In this document: piece after piece, positions 10,205 through 21,974 of the stretch
Layout of the letters: each line of letters starts with the position of its first letter
Numbering within the stretch: the stretch's first letter is position 1
NCBI GenBank assembly: GCA_913057515.1
Contig: CAJXOJ010000010.1
Coordinates: 17,361-81,360, forward strand
Origin: an uncultured Cycloclasticus sp.
GTDB taxonomy: Bacteria; Pseudomonadota; Gammaproteobacteria; Methylococcales; Cycloclasticaceae
Direction of reading: 5' to 3'
Length of the DNA stretch: 64,000 nucleotides
The notes under the pieces: generated by a model
What the model saw: the letters and a program-made list of their open reading frames with translations, nothing else
The model's database searches: none
What the model was told of the DNA's origin: nothing
Program-made: the position numbers and the translations under genes

Positions 10205-11476
10205 ATGCGACAGGCATATTCAGCATTATTGTACTTATTATCGCCTTTCTTCGTTTTACGGCTCATGATTCGTGGGCGCAAGGCGCCCGCCTATTTAAGC
10301 CGCTGGAATGAACGTTTTGGTTGGTATGGCAAAGGGCAGCCAGAAGGGGTTATCTGGTTCCATACGGTTTCTGTCGGTGAGGCTGAGGCAGCATTTCCAC
10401 TCATTGATACCCTTGTGAATAAATTCCCAGATAGGCCGGTATTAGTGACGACGACGACACCGACGGGATCGGCACGGGTCAAGGCATTTCTAGGTCACCG
10501 CGTTCATCATGTGTACTTACCCTATGATATGCCGGGTGCAATGAGACGTTTTTACCGCTGCTTTAAGCCAACGATAGCGATTATTTTAGAAACTGAATTG
10601 TGGCCAAATATGCTGCATCAGGCAAAGCGACGTGGTGTGCCTTCTATTATTATTAATGCGCGACTATCTGAAAAATCTGCCAAAGGCTACGCCTTTTTAG
10701 GGCGGTTTATGCGGCAGACATTAGCCGACATTTCGCACGTTTGCGCACAAACAGAGGAGACGTTAAACCGGTTTGTGCGATTAGGTTTGGACAAAAATAA
10801 AATTAGTGTGCTGGGTAATATTAAATTTGATATAGATATGCCGGCTCACTTGCTTGAACAAGCGGACGTTATTAGACGAGACTGGTTTCAGCAACGCCCT
10901 AGCTGGATTGCTGCGAGTACGCATGAAGGTGAAGATGAAAAAGTATTAAATGCTTTTTCGGTGATAAAAAAACGACATACCGATACTTTGTTGGTACTGG
11001 TGCCGAGACATCCAGAACGTTTTAATACGGTAGCAAAACTGTGTGAAAAAAGAGGTTATACGGTGACTCGCCGAAGCGAGCAAAAGTCTTCACGGGTGAA
11101 TACAGACGTTTTTTTACTAGATACCTTAGGTGAATTGAAATTATATTATGCGACGGTTGATGTTGCCTTTATTGGTGGCAGCTTAGTTCCAACAGGTGGT
11201 CACAATATGCTTGAAGCAGCGGCGCAGTCAGTACCTGTTCTTTTTGGGCCATTTGTCCATAATTTTACTGAAATTAGTCGGCGGTTACTGGCTAAGCAAG
11301 CAGCGTATCAAGTCGGTGATGCCGATGAACTGGCGCAACGGGTTATTGAATTGCTTGAGCATGCCGAGAAACGTGATCAAATGGGTACAGCCGGTTACGG
11401 CTTTGTAGAGCAAAATAAAGGGGCCGTAGATAAGGTGGCAAAACGTATCATTGGTATGCTTGATGGAGCGCAGTAG
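10205..11476 (+). CDS. waaA: 3-deoxy-D-manno-octulosonic acid (Kdo) transferase
   Basis: Inner-membrane-anchored glycosyltransferase that adds Kdo to lipid A. Seen: an N-terminal hydrophobic anchor, then RWNERFGWY and WFHTVSVGEAEAA, where the catalytic Glu region lies. In the C-terminal half are GGSLVPTGGHNMLEAAA (near residue 323) and FGPFVHNF, both WaaA hallmarks. Length of 423 aa is usual. It closes the heptose/Kdo operon, and its 3' end overlaps the following MFS gene. Confident. Confidence 0.96.
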   Translation: MRQAYSALLYLLSPFFVLRLMIRGRKAPAYLSRWNERFGWYGKGQPEGVIWFHTVSVGEAEAAFPLIDTLVNKFPDRPVLVTTTTPTGSARVKAFLGHRVHHVYLPYDMPGAMRRFYRCFKPTIAIILETELWPNMLHQAKRRGVPSIIINARLSEKSAKGYAFLGRFMRQTLADISHVCAQTEETLNRFVRLGLDKNKISVLGNIKFDIDMPAHLLEQADVIRRDWFQQRPSWIAASTHEGEDEKVLNAFSVIKKRHTDTLLVLVPRHPERFNTVAKLCEKRGYTVTRRSEQKSSRVNTDVFLLDTLGELKLYYATVDVAFIGGSLVPTGGHNMLEAAAQSVPVLFGPFVHNFTEISRRLLAKQAAYQVGDADELAQRVIELLEHAEKRDQMGTAGYGFVEQNKGAVDKVAKRIIGMLDGAQ

Positions 11477-12653
11477 TAGTCGGTTCAAAGTGCTTGCATC
11501 TGGAGTTTTTTGTTTGGTGCTAACCATGAGTATTGCACGCTTTGCCTATACGCCGATGATCCCGGTAATGTTTGAACAAGCCGGCTTAAGCAAAGTGTTG
11601 GCGGGTTGGTTGGCAACAATTAACTATATCGGTTACATGTTGGGTGCGTTAACAGCGACCTTAGTAGGTAATCTCGTTGTTAAAGACCGAATTTACCGAG
11701 CGGGATTGTTGCTGGCCATCATAACAACCTTAATGATGGGTTTATCAGAGAACCCTTGGGTTTGGGCTGTTTCACGATTTATTGCTGGGTTTAGTTCGGC
11801 GGCAGGGTTGTTGATTGGCGCAGGTCTCATGCTAAATTGGTTGATTAGGCACCAGCATCGAAGTGAAATGGGTATTCACTTTGCAGGGATTGGGCTAGGC
11901 ATTGTGTTAGTCGCTCTTTTACTGGAAAGGTTCAGCGGATTAAGTTGGTCTGATCAGTGGTTACTTCTAGCTGGTATTGGAGCCGTGTTTGCTGTCCCTG
12001 CTTGGCGCTGGCTGCCAGCGCCTGATAGTAAAGGTGTTAGCCAAGCAGGTCGGCATTTGGATGATAGGCCACCCAGTAAACTATTTTTGAAATTGATGCT
12101 CGTGGTGTACTTTTGCGGCGGTTTTGGCTTCGTTATCAGTGCTACTTATATTGTGGCGATAGTAGAAAGTCAGCCTGCGCTAAAAGGGCAAGGAGAAATA
12201 GCTTTTCTTCTCTTAGGGCTTAGTGCTGCTCCAGCCTGCATCATTTGGGATCTAATATCCCGTAAAACAGGTGTCCTCAATGCCTTATTGTTAGCGTATT
12301 TTATCCATGCGATAGGCATCGTTCTTCCGGCCATCAATGGTACCTTGTTATTCGCTTTACTCAGTGCAAGTTTATATGGGTTTACGTTTGTGGGTATTGT
12401 GAGCATTGTGTTAACCATGGCGGGTCGGTTTTACCCGACAAAACCCGCAAAATTAATGGGCATGTTAACGATGAGCTATGGCATTCCACAGATTGTGGCG
12501 CCTACGATAGCAGGTTATCTTGCCGGTTCGACAGGCCATTATAATGCGTCATTATTGATGGCAAGTAGCTTTGTTTTGCTCGGCTTTTTTGTCATTTTGT
12601 CGATTAAGAAATGGGCAGCTGCAGATATTCTTTTGTTGGAAAAATCTGCATAA
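11463..12653 (+). CDS. MFS transporter, YbfB/YjiJ family
   Basis: Twelve-helix inner-membrane permease of the major facilitator superfamily. Seen: an N-terminal SIARFAYTPMIPVM motif characteristic of the YbfB/YjiJ group, repeated hydrophobic helices and a central hydrophilic loop around residue 200. A longer reading from TTG at 11451 is possible, but ATG 11463 gives a natural N-terminus and a 14-base overlap with waaA, so I chose it. Substrate is unknown. It could be co-transcribed with the LPS genes, but no functional link is evident. It converges on tolC. Confidence 0.85.
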   Translation: MERSSSRFKVLASGVFCLVLTMSIARFAYTPMIPVMFEQAGLSKVLAGWLATINYIGYMLGALTATLVGNLVVKDRIYRAGLLLAIITTLMMGLSENPWVWAVSRFIAGFSSAAGLLIGAGLMLNWLIRHQHRSEMGIHFAGIGLGIVLVALLLERFSGLSWSDQWLLLAGIGAVFAVPAWRWLPAPDSKGVSQAGRHLDDRPPSKLFLKLMLVVYFCGGFGFVISATYIVAIVESQPALKGQGEIAFLLLGLSAAPACIIWDLISRKTGVLNALLLAYFIHAIGIVLPAINGTLLFALLSASLYGFTFVGIVSIVLTMAGRFYPTKPAKLMGMLTMSYGIPQIVAPTIAGYLAGSTGHYNASLLMASSFVLLGFFVILSIKKWAAADILLLEKSA

Positions 12654-12713
12654 AGCGATCTCTCTTAAAGGGAGCGGGCTTAATCAGTTTTTAATGTTAA
12701 GTCTTATGAATTG

Positions 12714-14048
12714 CTATTGTTGCAGCCACTGGTTGACGGTAACTAGATCGTCTTTAGACAAAGAGCCAGCGGTATACTTAAGGTTTAAAATACTTAAAAT
12801 ATAACTTCTTTTCGCTTCAATCAACTGTAGTTTTGCTCGGGACAGATTACTTTGTGCATCCAAAACATCAACAATGGTACGTGTCCCAACCTCTAAGCCA
12901 ACTTCATTGGCGTCTAAGGAGCTTTGATTTGAAATGATGGCTTGTTCTAAGGCGTGGATACGCTTTAAATTAGCTGTGACGCCTCTGAACGCATCGCGAG
13001 TTTGTCTTAGCGTGGTACGCTGTAATGATTGCAAGATATCTAATGATTGTTGGTGGTTAAAGACCGCTTGACGAGTTAAGGAGCTTGTTTTGCCACCAGA
13101 AAATAGTGGCAGATTTAACTCTAGTCCAATCTTATCGGATTCATTTCTAAAGCCAGTACCAAAGCTACCGCCACCCGTTTCGTTGTATAGGTGTGAGGCG
13201 ACGATGTCGACAGTGGGATAATGGCCTGAACGCTGAATATTAACTTCCTTTTTTGCAATAGCTACGTCATATTTTGCTATCTCAAGCGCAAGGTTGCTTT
13301 TGGCGGCAGATGTTTCCCACGAGCTAATATCGTTAGGTTGAGGTGCCGATAAGGGGAAGGAAGGAGCCAATGGTGCAAGTGCTAACTCATCTGTTTGAAT
13401 GATTTCTCGCAACGCCTCTTGTGCTGAATAAAGATCATCTTGCGCAGCAATTTGAGTGGCAATGGACAAGTCATACCGAGCTTGAGCATTATGTACATCG
13501 GTAATGGCAATAAGGCCCACGTCAAAACGAACGGTTGCTTGCTCAAGTTGGCGTGTGAATGCGTTAACATCATCGTTGGCAAGTTTTAAGTTAACATCAG
13601 CTTGAAGGGAGTCCAAGTAACGTTCGGTAAGGCGTAGAATAAGAGCTTGTTCAGCAAAATTATATTCTACTTCAGCTTTCGATACGCGCTTATTGGCCTG
13701 TTTATAGCGAGTATAATTCGTCCAATCAAATAACGGTTGGCGAAGAGAAACAGAAAAGCTTTCATCGCGAAATTGGCTGGTACTTTTACCGCCGCCAGAA
13801 AAACTACTTTCACTTTCTTGTCGAACATCATTGGTGATGGCTGAAGCATTAACGCTGGGCAGCAAATCTGCGAGCGCTTGTGGTTTGGCTTCTTTTGATG
13901 CAAGTAATTGGTTATAGGCAGCATGAATGTCGGCATCATGCTCGAGCGCTAATGAATAGGCTGTGACAAGGTCTATTGGTTGTGCATAGCTTAGCGAAGA
14001 AAAAATGAAAAAAGACGCGCTAGTGAGTAATTTTTTAAATGAGTTCAT
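12714..14048 (-). CDS. tolC: TolC family outer-membrane efflux channel
   Basis: Outer-membrane trimeric channel for type I secretion and drug efflux. Seen: a signal peptide ending at SYAQP and two homologous halves of long amphipathic helices. Characteristic segments are ALEHDADIHAAYNQLLASKE early, LRQPLFDWTNYTRYKQA, and the C-terminal GTRTIVDVLDAQSNLSRAKL. 444 aa is a normal length. No membrane-fusion or pump gene is adjacent, so it likely serves partners elsewhere. It has 63 bases upstream before dtd and may share transcription with it. Confidence 0.93.
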   Translation of the reverse strand: MNSFKKLLTSASFFIFSSLSYAQPIDLVTAYSLALEHDADIHAAYNQLLASKEAKPQALADLLPSVNASAITNDVRQESESSFSGGGKSTSQFRDESFSVSLRQPLFDWTNYTRYKQANKRVSKAEVEYNFAEQALILRLTERYLDSLQADVNLKLANDDVNAFTRQLEQATVRFDVGLIAITDVHNAQARYDLSIATQIAAQDDLYSAQEALREIIQTDELALAPLAPSFPLSAPQPNDISSWETSAAKSNLALEIAKYDVAIAKKEVNIQRSGHYPTVDIVASHLYNETGGGSFGTGFRNESDKIGLELNLPLFSGGKTSSLTRQAVFNHQQSLDILQSLQRTTLRQTRDAFRGVTANLKRIHALEQAIISNQSSLDANEVGLEVGTRTIVDVLDAQSNLSRAKLQLIEAKRSYILSILNLKYTAGSLSKDDLVTVNQWLQQ

Positions 14049-14111
14049 GGTGAGTTAGCATGATAATTATATTTGCTAATACTTTAGCATGTCGGCTGGG
14101 GTTTAGTCCGC

Positions 14112-14564
14112 TTAACTGTCGGCATTATTTGTTTTTAGGGTAAACGTAACCGGGCCATCATTGCATAAAGATACTTGCATATCAGCCCCAAATTGGCCGG
14201 ATGATATGGTCTTGTATTGTTGCTGGGCGTAGTGGACTGTAAATTCAAACAACGGTTTAGATACCGAAGGAGTAGCTGCTGGGGTAAAGCTGGGCCGAGT
14301 TCCTTTTTTTGTGTTTGCCGCTAAGGTAAATTGAGGGATGAGTAATAAACCGCCGCTTACATTCTTAACGCTCAAGTTCATTTTGTTATCGGCATCGGCA
14401 AATATTCGGTAGTTTAAGATGCGGTCAATAAGTTGCTTGGCCTCTGTTTCGCCGTCGCCTTTCTCAATGGCGACTAGGGCTACAATACCTTGCTTTATTT
14501 CACCAATTACGGAGTTATCAACCATCACATTGGCATGAGTAACGCGCTGAATAACGCTTAACAT
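14112..14564 (-). CDS. dtd: D-aminoacyl-tRNA deacylase
   Basis: Cytoplasmic proofreading enzyme that cleaves D-amino acids (and glycine) from tRNA. Seen: the N-terminal MLSVIQRVTHANV, the catalytic-loop QFTLAANTKKGTRPSF around residue 77, and the C-terminal NDGPVTF, which is the cross-subunit GP motif. Length of 150 aa is typical. The residue before QFTL is Pro where the textbook motif has Ser. It overlaps the upstream glycosylase gene by seven bases. Confident. Confidence 0.95.
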   Translation of the reverse strand: MLSVIQRVTHANVMVDNSVIGEIKQGIVALVAIEKGDGETEAKQLIDRILNYRIFADADNKMNLSVKNVSGGLLLIPQFTLAANTKKGTRPSFTPAATPSVSKPLFEFTVHYAQQQYKTISSGQFGADMQVSLCNDGPVTFTLKTNNADS

Positions 14565-15100
14565 GCTGACGAGTTTGCTACGTATTGAAAGAGCGCCTGA
14601 TAGCTTTCGCTGATGACAGATAAAGAGAAAGCGGCATTGGCAGGGCTGGGGTTTGGTGTGACATAAACGGGCTTGTTATTGATCGTCCAGGTTTGCAAAC
14701 CCCACTCAATAGAGTGTTTTTTATCAAGGCTGTATTGAAGGTATTTTTGACAGGTTAATTTACCGTGAAACCAAATGATACGCGGCTGAAGCTCACTAAT
14801 AAGTTGATATAAACGTGGACTGGCGTTGCGGTAATCCGTCGCATTTAAATCCTTGCAGCCGGCGGTTGGGCGTTTAACTAGGTCTGTAAAACCGATGTGA
14901 TATTTTGTGTGTAAACGATGACAGCTTTGAAGGCTGGGTGTGAGATCTTCGTCAAAAAAACCACAGTCATTAAGTGCTTTCCAGAAACGATTTCTAGGGT
15001 TGGCAAAATAGAACCCCGCTTTTACCGATGGGATAGAAGGGTTTAAACCGACCGATAAAAGGGCTAAATGCTTGCTTAAGATATCTGGAAGAGTCTCCAT
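14558..15100 (-). CDS. mug: G/U mismatch-specific DNA glycosylase, Mug-like
   Basis: Uracil-DNA glycosylase superfamily enzyme removing uracil or thymine opposite guanine. Seen: VGLNPS near residue 17, corresponding to the GINPG-type motif of Mug/TDG. AGFYFANPRNRFW follows, and NPSPANAAFS near residue 151 is the second active-site loop. 180 aa fits. It lies between a rhodanese gene (two bases away) and dtd (overlap). The family is secure; the exact lesion preference is not visible from sequence, so treat the symbol as provisional. Confidence 0.85.
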   Translation of the reverse strand: METLPDILSKHLALLSVGLNPSIPSVKAGFYFANPRNRFWKALNDCGFFDEDLTPSLQSCHRLHTKYHIGFTDLVKRPTAGCKDLNATDYRNASPRLYQLISELQPRIIWFHGKLTCQKYLQYSLDKKHSIEWGLQTWTINNKPVYVTPNPSPANAAFSLSVISESYQALFQYVANSSAC

Positions 15101-15102
15101 GG

Positions 15103-15423
15103 TTAGTACGTTGGCATCAACCTATCAACATCAGCTGCCCAAGCATTAACACCGCCAATAAGATTGGTTATGTCGTTAAAGCCGTTTTGCAGAAGAAATT
15201 GGGCGACTTGTTGGCTTCTCATCCCATGATGGCAAATGGTAATAATAGCGGTATCTTTTGGAAGCTGGTCTAAGCGGTTAGGGATGCTTTGCATGGGCAT
15301 TAGCTGGCTGTTTGGAATGTGACAAATCTCAAATTCCTGAGGCTCTCTCACATCAAGTAGAAACAGAGTGGTATCAGGGTTTTCAATGAGTAAACTTAGT
15401 TCACTTGCAGTCATCGTTTTCAT
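15103..15423 (-). CDS. Rhodanese-like domain protein
   Basis: Single-domain sulfurtransferase of the GlpE/PspE type (106 aa). Seen: LLDVREPQEFEICHIPNS near residues 22-40, and the active-site loop CHHGMRS, which supplies the catalytic Cys and the CH2A-like arginine. It could carry persulfide sulfur, but the acceptor is unknown. It heads the minus-strand group rhodanese, Mug-like, dtd and is divergent from thiC across 97 bases. No signal peptide, so cytoplasmic. Confidence 0.88.
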   Translation of the reverse strand: MKTMTASELSLLIENPDTTLFLLDVREPQEFEICHIPNSQLMPMQSIPNRLDQLPKDTAIITICHHGMRSQQVAQFLLQNGFNDITNLIGGVNAWAADVDRLMPTY

Positions 15424-15472
15424 AGTACTAAAGGCCTTGTTATTAGAAATTTATTATAGCAGTGTGTGATAA

Positions 15473-17386
<1,914 letters not shown>

Positions 17387-17494
17387 CTGCTATGCAGGTG
17401 TAAAGCGTGTAGTTGATTTAGCTTAGTTTCATCTTACGCAATTTAAACCATGGTCTATACTCCATGTAGAAAATTAACTCTACGAAGGTTATAA

Positions 17495-19519
17495 ATGAAA
17501 AGAATGCTGGCTCCAGCTATAGCTTTGATGAGCGCGCTCACCTATCCTAAAAAGGTGATGATGGTCTCTATCTTGTTCATCGTGCCATTGGTGGTTGTAT
17601 CGTTACTCTTAAAAGCTGAGCTGGATGAGAAGGTTGAGGTCACAGCAAAAGAATTAAAGGGGCTTGAATATGTTCAAGCCGTTCGTCAAATTTATCAACA
17701 CCTTCCTCAGCACCGAGGGATGGTTAATGCTTTTCGCAATGGTGCGGATGAGTTTAAAAGTAAAATTTTAGACAAAAGGCGGGTTATTGCTGCAGATATC
17801 AGCGTAATCAATGTTATAGATGAGCGCTATGGTGATGAATTTAAAACCTCTACTCAGTGGTTTTCAATCAAGAGAGCTTGGGCAACTATAGAGGCAATGG
17901 CGTTTAACGCTCCTGCAGGTGATGTCTTTAGCGCCCATACCAAACTAATTGCCCAGGTTTATGCATTATTTGGGCAAATCAGTAACGAATCAGGCTTGGT
18001 GCTAGATTCGAGTGTCAATACCTCCTTTTTGATTGATACACTTGTCTATCGTCTACCCATGGTAACGGAGAGTTTGGGGCAAGCGCGGGGGCTGGGTGCA
18101 GGGGTAGCAGCTTCAAAAGTATTAGGTTTAAAAGACCGAGTACATCTAGGCATGATAATGGCAAACATTGAGTTAAATTCTGCCCTCGTTGAACAAGGTT
18201 TGCAGCTATCCTTTCAAAAAAACGAGGGGCTTGAAGCTAAATTAGGCGTGTTATTGACTACAGCAGAAGAAAAAACACAGTCATTTGCTGAAACTATTGG
18301 AACAGAGATTTTAGAAGCCACGTCCTTTAACGTAGATTCAAAATACGTTTTTACCGCAGGAACGGAGGCGATTAAAGCTAATTATGTTTTGTATGATGCC
18401 CTAATGCCTGCACTGACCATGCTTCTAAAAGAAAGGGAGAAGAGGCTTGGTGAAAAGCGTAGCATGCTATTAGCTATGATGTTGATCAGTATGGGATTAG
18501 CTGCTTATTTGTTCTTGGGCTTTTATTACGCCATTGTTAGTGCTATTAGAAATATAGGTGAAGCAGTTGCCCGCATATCAGAAGGTGACTTGACGGTTAC
18601 CGTTAAGAGCGGCACTAAAGATGAGCTGAAAAGTATTGCTGACTCATTGAATACGATGGTGTCTCACTTGCATGGAGTGATCGCTGAGTTGGATGCTAAC
18701 TCATCGATATTGGCAACAGCGTCCAGGCAGCTGTCCGCTTCGACAGAAAGTGCTAAGGGTGAAGCGTATAACCAGCAGGGACAGGCGGAGGTTATTACTG
18801 CATCAATGAAAACAATGGTGAGCAATAACGATGAAATAATTGATAAGGCCGCGAGCTTGTCGCATGAAGCTAAAGCAGCAAAGCAGGAAGGCCATGAGGG
18901 TGGCAAGGTTATTCGACGTACCATTGATGCGATCGATAGCCTTGCAATAGAAGTTGGAAGTGCCGCGCAAGTCGTGCTTAAGCTTGAAGAAAGTAGTGAT
19001 GAGATAGATACGGTGTTAGATGTTATTCGTAACATAGCCGACCAAACTAATTTGTTGGCTTTAAATGCAGCCATTGAGGCAGCAAGGGCTGGGGAGCATG
19101 GCCGTGGCTTTGCCGTAGTAGCGGATGAAGTGCGAACCTTGGCAGGACGTACGCAAGAGTCAACTGAGTTGATACAGGAAATGGTGGAGCGTGTGCAGCA
19201 AGAAACCAAGCGCTCAGTTGGTGTTATGGAGTCAAATAAAAAAAATGCAGAACAGATGGCGCTTGGGGCGGTTGATGCATCGGCTTCTATTGGTTTGATA
19301 ATTGGCAAGGTTGAGCAAATAAGTTCAATGTCGGAAAGCGTGGCAGAGGCTTCAAATGGTCAGGATTCAGTTGTTAAAGCGGTCGAGAAAAGTGTTGACG
19401 GCGTGTCAGTGAGCGCGGATTCCGCAGTCCAAACCTCTGATGAAGTGGCGGAGGCTAGTGATGAGTTGGCTCGTTTGGCGACAAAATTAGGGGAGGTTGT
19501 TGCACACTTTAAGATTTGA
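17495..19519 (+). CDS. Methyl-accepting chemotaxis protein
   Basis: Transmembrane chemoreceptor feeding the CheA/CheW array. Seen: one N-terminal membrane helix (about residues 19-40), a periplasmic sensor region of about 285 residues that I do not recognise, and a second helix near residues 326-348. A HAMP region follows ([13 protein letters not shown]), then the kinase-control hairpin with [20 protein letters not shown] near residue 513 and [14 protein letters not shown]. 674 aa. There are no che genes nearby, so this is an orphan receptor. AAGG precedes the ATG. Ligand unknown. Confidence 0.93.
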   Translation: MKRMLAPAIALMSALTYPKKVMMVSILFIVPLVVVSLLLKAELDEKVEVTAKELKGLEYVQAVRQIYQHLPQHRGMVNAFRNGADEFKSKILDKRRVIAADISVINVIDERYGDEFKTSTQWFSIKRAWATIEAMAFNAPAGDVFSAHTKLIAQVYALFGQISNESGLVLDSSVNTSFLIDTLVYRLPMVTESLGQARGLGAGVAASKVLGLKDRVHLGMIMANIELNSALVEQGLQLSFQKNEGLEAKLGVLLTTAEEKTQSFAETIGTEILEATSFNVDSKYVFTAGTEAIKANYVLYDALMPALTMLLKEREKRLGEKRSMLLAMMLISMGLAAYLFLGFYYAIVSAIRNIGEAVARISEGDLTVTVKSGTKDELKSIADSLNTMVSHLHGVIAELDANSSILATASRQLSASTESAKGEAYNQQGQAEVITASMKTMVSNNDEIIDKAASLSHEAKAAKQEGHEGGKVIRRTIDAIDSLAIEVGSAAQVVLKLEESSDEIDTVLDVIRNIADQTNLLALNAAIEAARAGEHGRGFAVVADEVRTLAGRTQESTELIQEMVERVQQETKRSVGVMESNKKNAEQMALGAVDASASIGLIIGKVEQISSMSESVAEASNGQDSVVKAVEKSVDGVSVSADSAVQTSDEVAEASDELARLATKLGEVVAHFKI

Positions 19520-19734
19520 GTCGTGTCAACATCTATCCATATAGATCAGGAAAAGCTCTCTATGAGAGATGGATTCAGCTTTTTGCTGCTGTTATGAGGG
19601 CAAAAGTCTTTAGACCACTTGACGGCTTTAAAACAATCAAAGAAAAACAGCGTACTGAGACATTAACTCTTAAGGCTTGTATCGATGAGTAAATTTTGTG
19701 AATGCTTTTTTAGAGCGTTACAGCTAGGTATCTA

Positions 19735-20142
19735 CTAGTCTCCTCTAGAGTTATCGAGACCTTCTATCATGATTTGAGGTGAATTTTTTGTTATATAACT
19801 TATTGTTAGTGAGGTGCGCCGGTGGTCCGCTTCACTATGGTAGTTAGGTTGCCAGCGGGAGTTTCGGGTGATGTATTGATGGGGACGCAAGGGCTTGTTG
19901 TGGATTTCTATAGAGCGACAAGACTTGATGAACCACTTCGCTGCACTGTCGGGTTTTATATGTAGTAGGCCGTGAAGCTCGACGCCGTTGTGAGCATCCT
20001 TAATTTTCATAATTTTACAACTATGCAAGGTGGGTGGTTCAGTAAAGGGGATATGGATTTTCTTGGCAAGCAATGAACGGGCCGTTTTTTCAAGTTCACT
20101 TAAGGTGGTGCTGTTTGATAAACGAGATAAGAAAATATTCAT
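19735..20142 (-). CDS. Hypothetical protein
   Basis: I do not recognise this protein. The start at 20142 (MNIFLSRLSNST) is chosen over a longer ORF because GAAGGAG lies about eight bases upstream. The 135 aa product has no signal peptide or membrane helix. It is basic, with a central KIMKIKDAHNGVELHGLLHI stretch and a C-terminal Arg/His-rich part. It stands alone between the chemoreceptor (215-base gap with nothing visible) and a fatty acid hydroxylase family gene. The good ribosome-binding site argues that it is real, but coding evidence is otherwise limited. Confidence 0.6.
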   Translation of the reverse strand: MNIFLSRLSNSTTLSELEKTARSLLAKKIHIPFTEPPTLHSCKIMKIKDAHNGVELHGLLHIKPDSAAKWFIKSCRSIEIHNKPLRPHQYITRNSRWQPNYHSEADHRRTSLTISYITKNSPQIMIEGLDNSRGD

Positions 20143-20344
20143 AGAGGCGACTCCTTCGTGCACAACTACAATTAAATTATAAATGACCAGAGTCCTGTCA
20201 GTTTTCTAATCATACGGCCATTATTTTGTAAAAACAAGACAGGTGTTTTTTGTCAGTTGAGGGTAGGTTTTTGGCAAGGGACTGCTTTAAAAGTCGGTAA
20301 GCGACAACATGTTTAGCTCGAGTTAATTAAGTTATCATCACACT

Positions 20345-21157
20345 ATGATTGATATTAACTTAGTGTATAAGCCTCTTCTTGTTGGCTCTGTGCTGGCTAT
20401 CTTGTGGGTACTCGAAATTATGCTCCCCATGTTTCAATTTAAGAAAGGGCGTTTAAAGCATGATGCCTTGAACATCATGCTCGGTGTTTTAAATGCGCTT
20501 CTAGCGGGTTTTATTTTTGCGGGTTTGCTTTTAACTGTAACTGAGTGGGCGGCTAAGGCGCAATTTGGTTTGTTAAACGTATGGGAGCTAAATCCTTGTG
20601 TTAATTTATTGCTAGGTTTGCTAATGTTTGATTGTTGGCAATATTGCTGGCACAGGCTTAACCATAGCGTTGGTTTTTTGTGGCGTTTTCACGCGGTTCA
20701 TCACTCTGATGCGAGTATGGATGCCAGTACAGCGGTGCGTTTTCACATGGTTGAAATAATCTACTCTGCTACTATTCGCTTGTTAGTGTTGCCGCTGCTT
20801 GGCTTGAGTCTGGAGCACCTTATTGTGTATGAGCTTATTTTATTGCCCGTTATATTATTTCACCATAGTAATATAGCGGTACCAGCATTGTTGGATAGAT
20901 ACCTGAGGGGTTTTATCGTGACGCCGCGCATGCACTGGGTGCATCACTCTCATATCAAAGAGGAAACGGATTCAAATTATTCGAGCTTACTTTCAGTTTG
21001 GGATCGTTTATTTGCCAGTTATCATTTAAGAGCGGATGTGCAGAACATTCGATTTGGCTTAGGTGATGAGTTCGATCAGGAAAATGATGGTAGCTTTATG
21101 AGTATGCTGCAGCAACCATTTAAGTCGAGTCTCTACCCACCTAGAATAAAAAACTAG
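20345..21157 (+). CDS. Sterol desaturase / fatty acid hydroxylase family protein
   Basis: Integral-membrane di-iron oxygenase family that hydroxylates or desaturates lipids. Seen: the three histidine boxes HRLNH, HAVHH and HWVHHSH (spaced about residues 103-205), which bind the two irons, within four to five hydrophobic helices. Length 270 aa. Substrate cannot be told; bacterial members act on fatty acids, hopanoids or carotenoids. It is monocistronic, with an open 180-base upstream region. Family confident. Confidence 0.88.
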   Translation: MIDINLVYKPLLVGSVLAILWVLEIMLPMFQFKKGRLKHDALNIMLGVLNALLAGFIFAGLLLTVTEWAAKAQFGLLNVWELNPCVNLLLGLLMFDCWQYCWHRLNHSVGFLWRFHAVHHSDASMDASTAVRFHMVEIIYSATIRLLVLPLLGLSLEHLIVYELILLPVILFHHSNIAVPALLDRYLRGFIVTPRMHWVHHSHIKEETDSNYSSLLSVWDRLFASYHLRADVQNIRFGLGDEFDQENDGSFMSMLQQPFKSSLYPPRIKN

Positions 21158-21237
21158 CTAGATAACTCCGTTTGGTTTTTTAATACCTACTTGAACTGGT
21201 TAATAAGCACGGTCTGGGTAAATAAATAGCCATTGGG

Positions 21238-21256
21238 AATGCTGGTAGTCAGCATT
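21238..21256. repeat. Hairpin between convergent genes
   Basis: AATGCTG (21238-21244) and CAGCATT (21250-21256) are perfect inverted arms around GTAGT, between the ends of the hydroxylase-family and methyltransferase genes. There is no T-run on either side, so it is at best a weak terminator or processing site. Confidence 0.4.
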
Positions 21257-21285
21257 AGTTGTGTCGAAATTATTTGGCGCAAGTA

Positions 21286-21897
21286 TTATTTTTTTCGACA
21301 AACAAGAGCCAGCCAAGGCTGTTGTGCTCGTGGCTTTCCTGCAGGTCGATAGTAGTGATCTAGCAACTCAAAACCTGCTTCTTCTAAAAAATGTTGGCTG
21401 GCTTCCAGCTCAATATAATGGCCATAACGGTCACCTTGCCAGCCTTCTGTATTACCACGTGGGTTAGAGCTAAATAAAACGCCTCCTTCACGTAAACAGG
21501 CATGAAGTTTTTTTAATACATTGGGAAGCTCATCGCTGGGTACATGAAACAGACATGCATTGGCAAAAACGCCATCAAACTGATAGTCAGCCAGCTGTAT
21601 CTGAGTGAAGTTTTGATTAATCGTTGGGCAACCGCTATATTCGGCGGCCATTTTGCAAAAAGTGGCAGAGCCATCTAGCCCGGTTGCTTGGTGGCCTAGT
21701 GATTTGAAATGTAATAAATCCCTACCTGGGCCGCAGCCTAAATCCAAAATATCAAGCGCCTTATTTTTCGGTAAAGCAGACAGGAATGCCTGAATATTTT
21801 GTGACACATCATGATCTTTAGTACCGAGCCAAAAATCCTCAGCATGCTTGTCATAATGAGAAATAGTGCGGCTTTCTTTTTTAATTGTATTGTCCAT
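21286..21897 (-). CDS. Class I SAM-dependent methyltransferase
   Basis: Soluble methyltransferase with the SAM-binding motif I DLGCGPGRDLL (about residues 52-62) and an acidic post-motif (GLDGSATF). The following FDGVFANACLFHVP is typical of small-molecule methyltransferases of the Methyltransf_11/25 type. 203 aa. It is transcribed away from uvrD, with 77 bases between the two starts. Substrate unknown. Confidence 0.85.
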   Translation of the reverse strand: MDNTIKKESRTISHYDKHAEDFWLGTKDHDVSQNIQAFLSALPKNKALDILDLGCGPGRDLLHFKSLGHQATGLDGSATFCKMAAEYSGCPTINQNFTQIQLADYQFDGVFANACLFHVPSDELPNVLKKLHACLREGGVLFSSNPRGNTEGWQGDRYGHYIELEASQHFLEEAGFELLDHYYRPAGKPRAQQPWLALVCRKK

Positions 21898-21974
21898 GCG
21901 TGCTATTTTAAAGTTTGTGCTTTGGGTGTCAAACTAGCAGGACGAAGGCTTTAGATACACGTTAGAATAATCAG

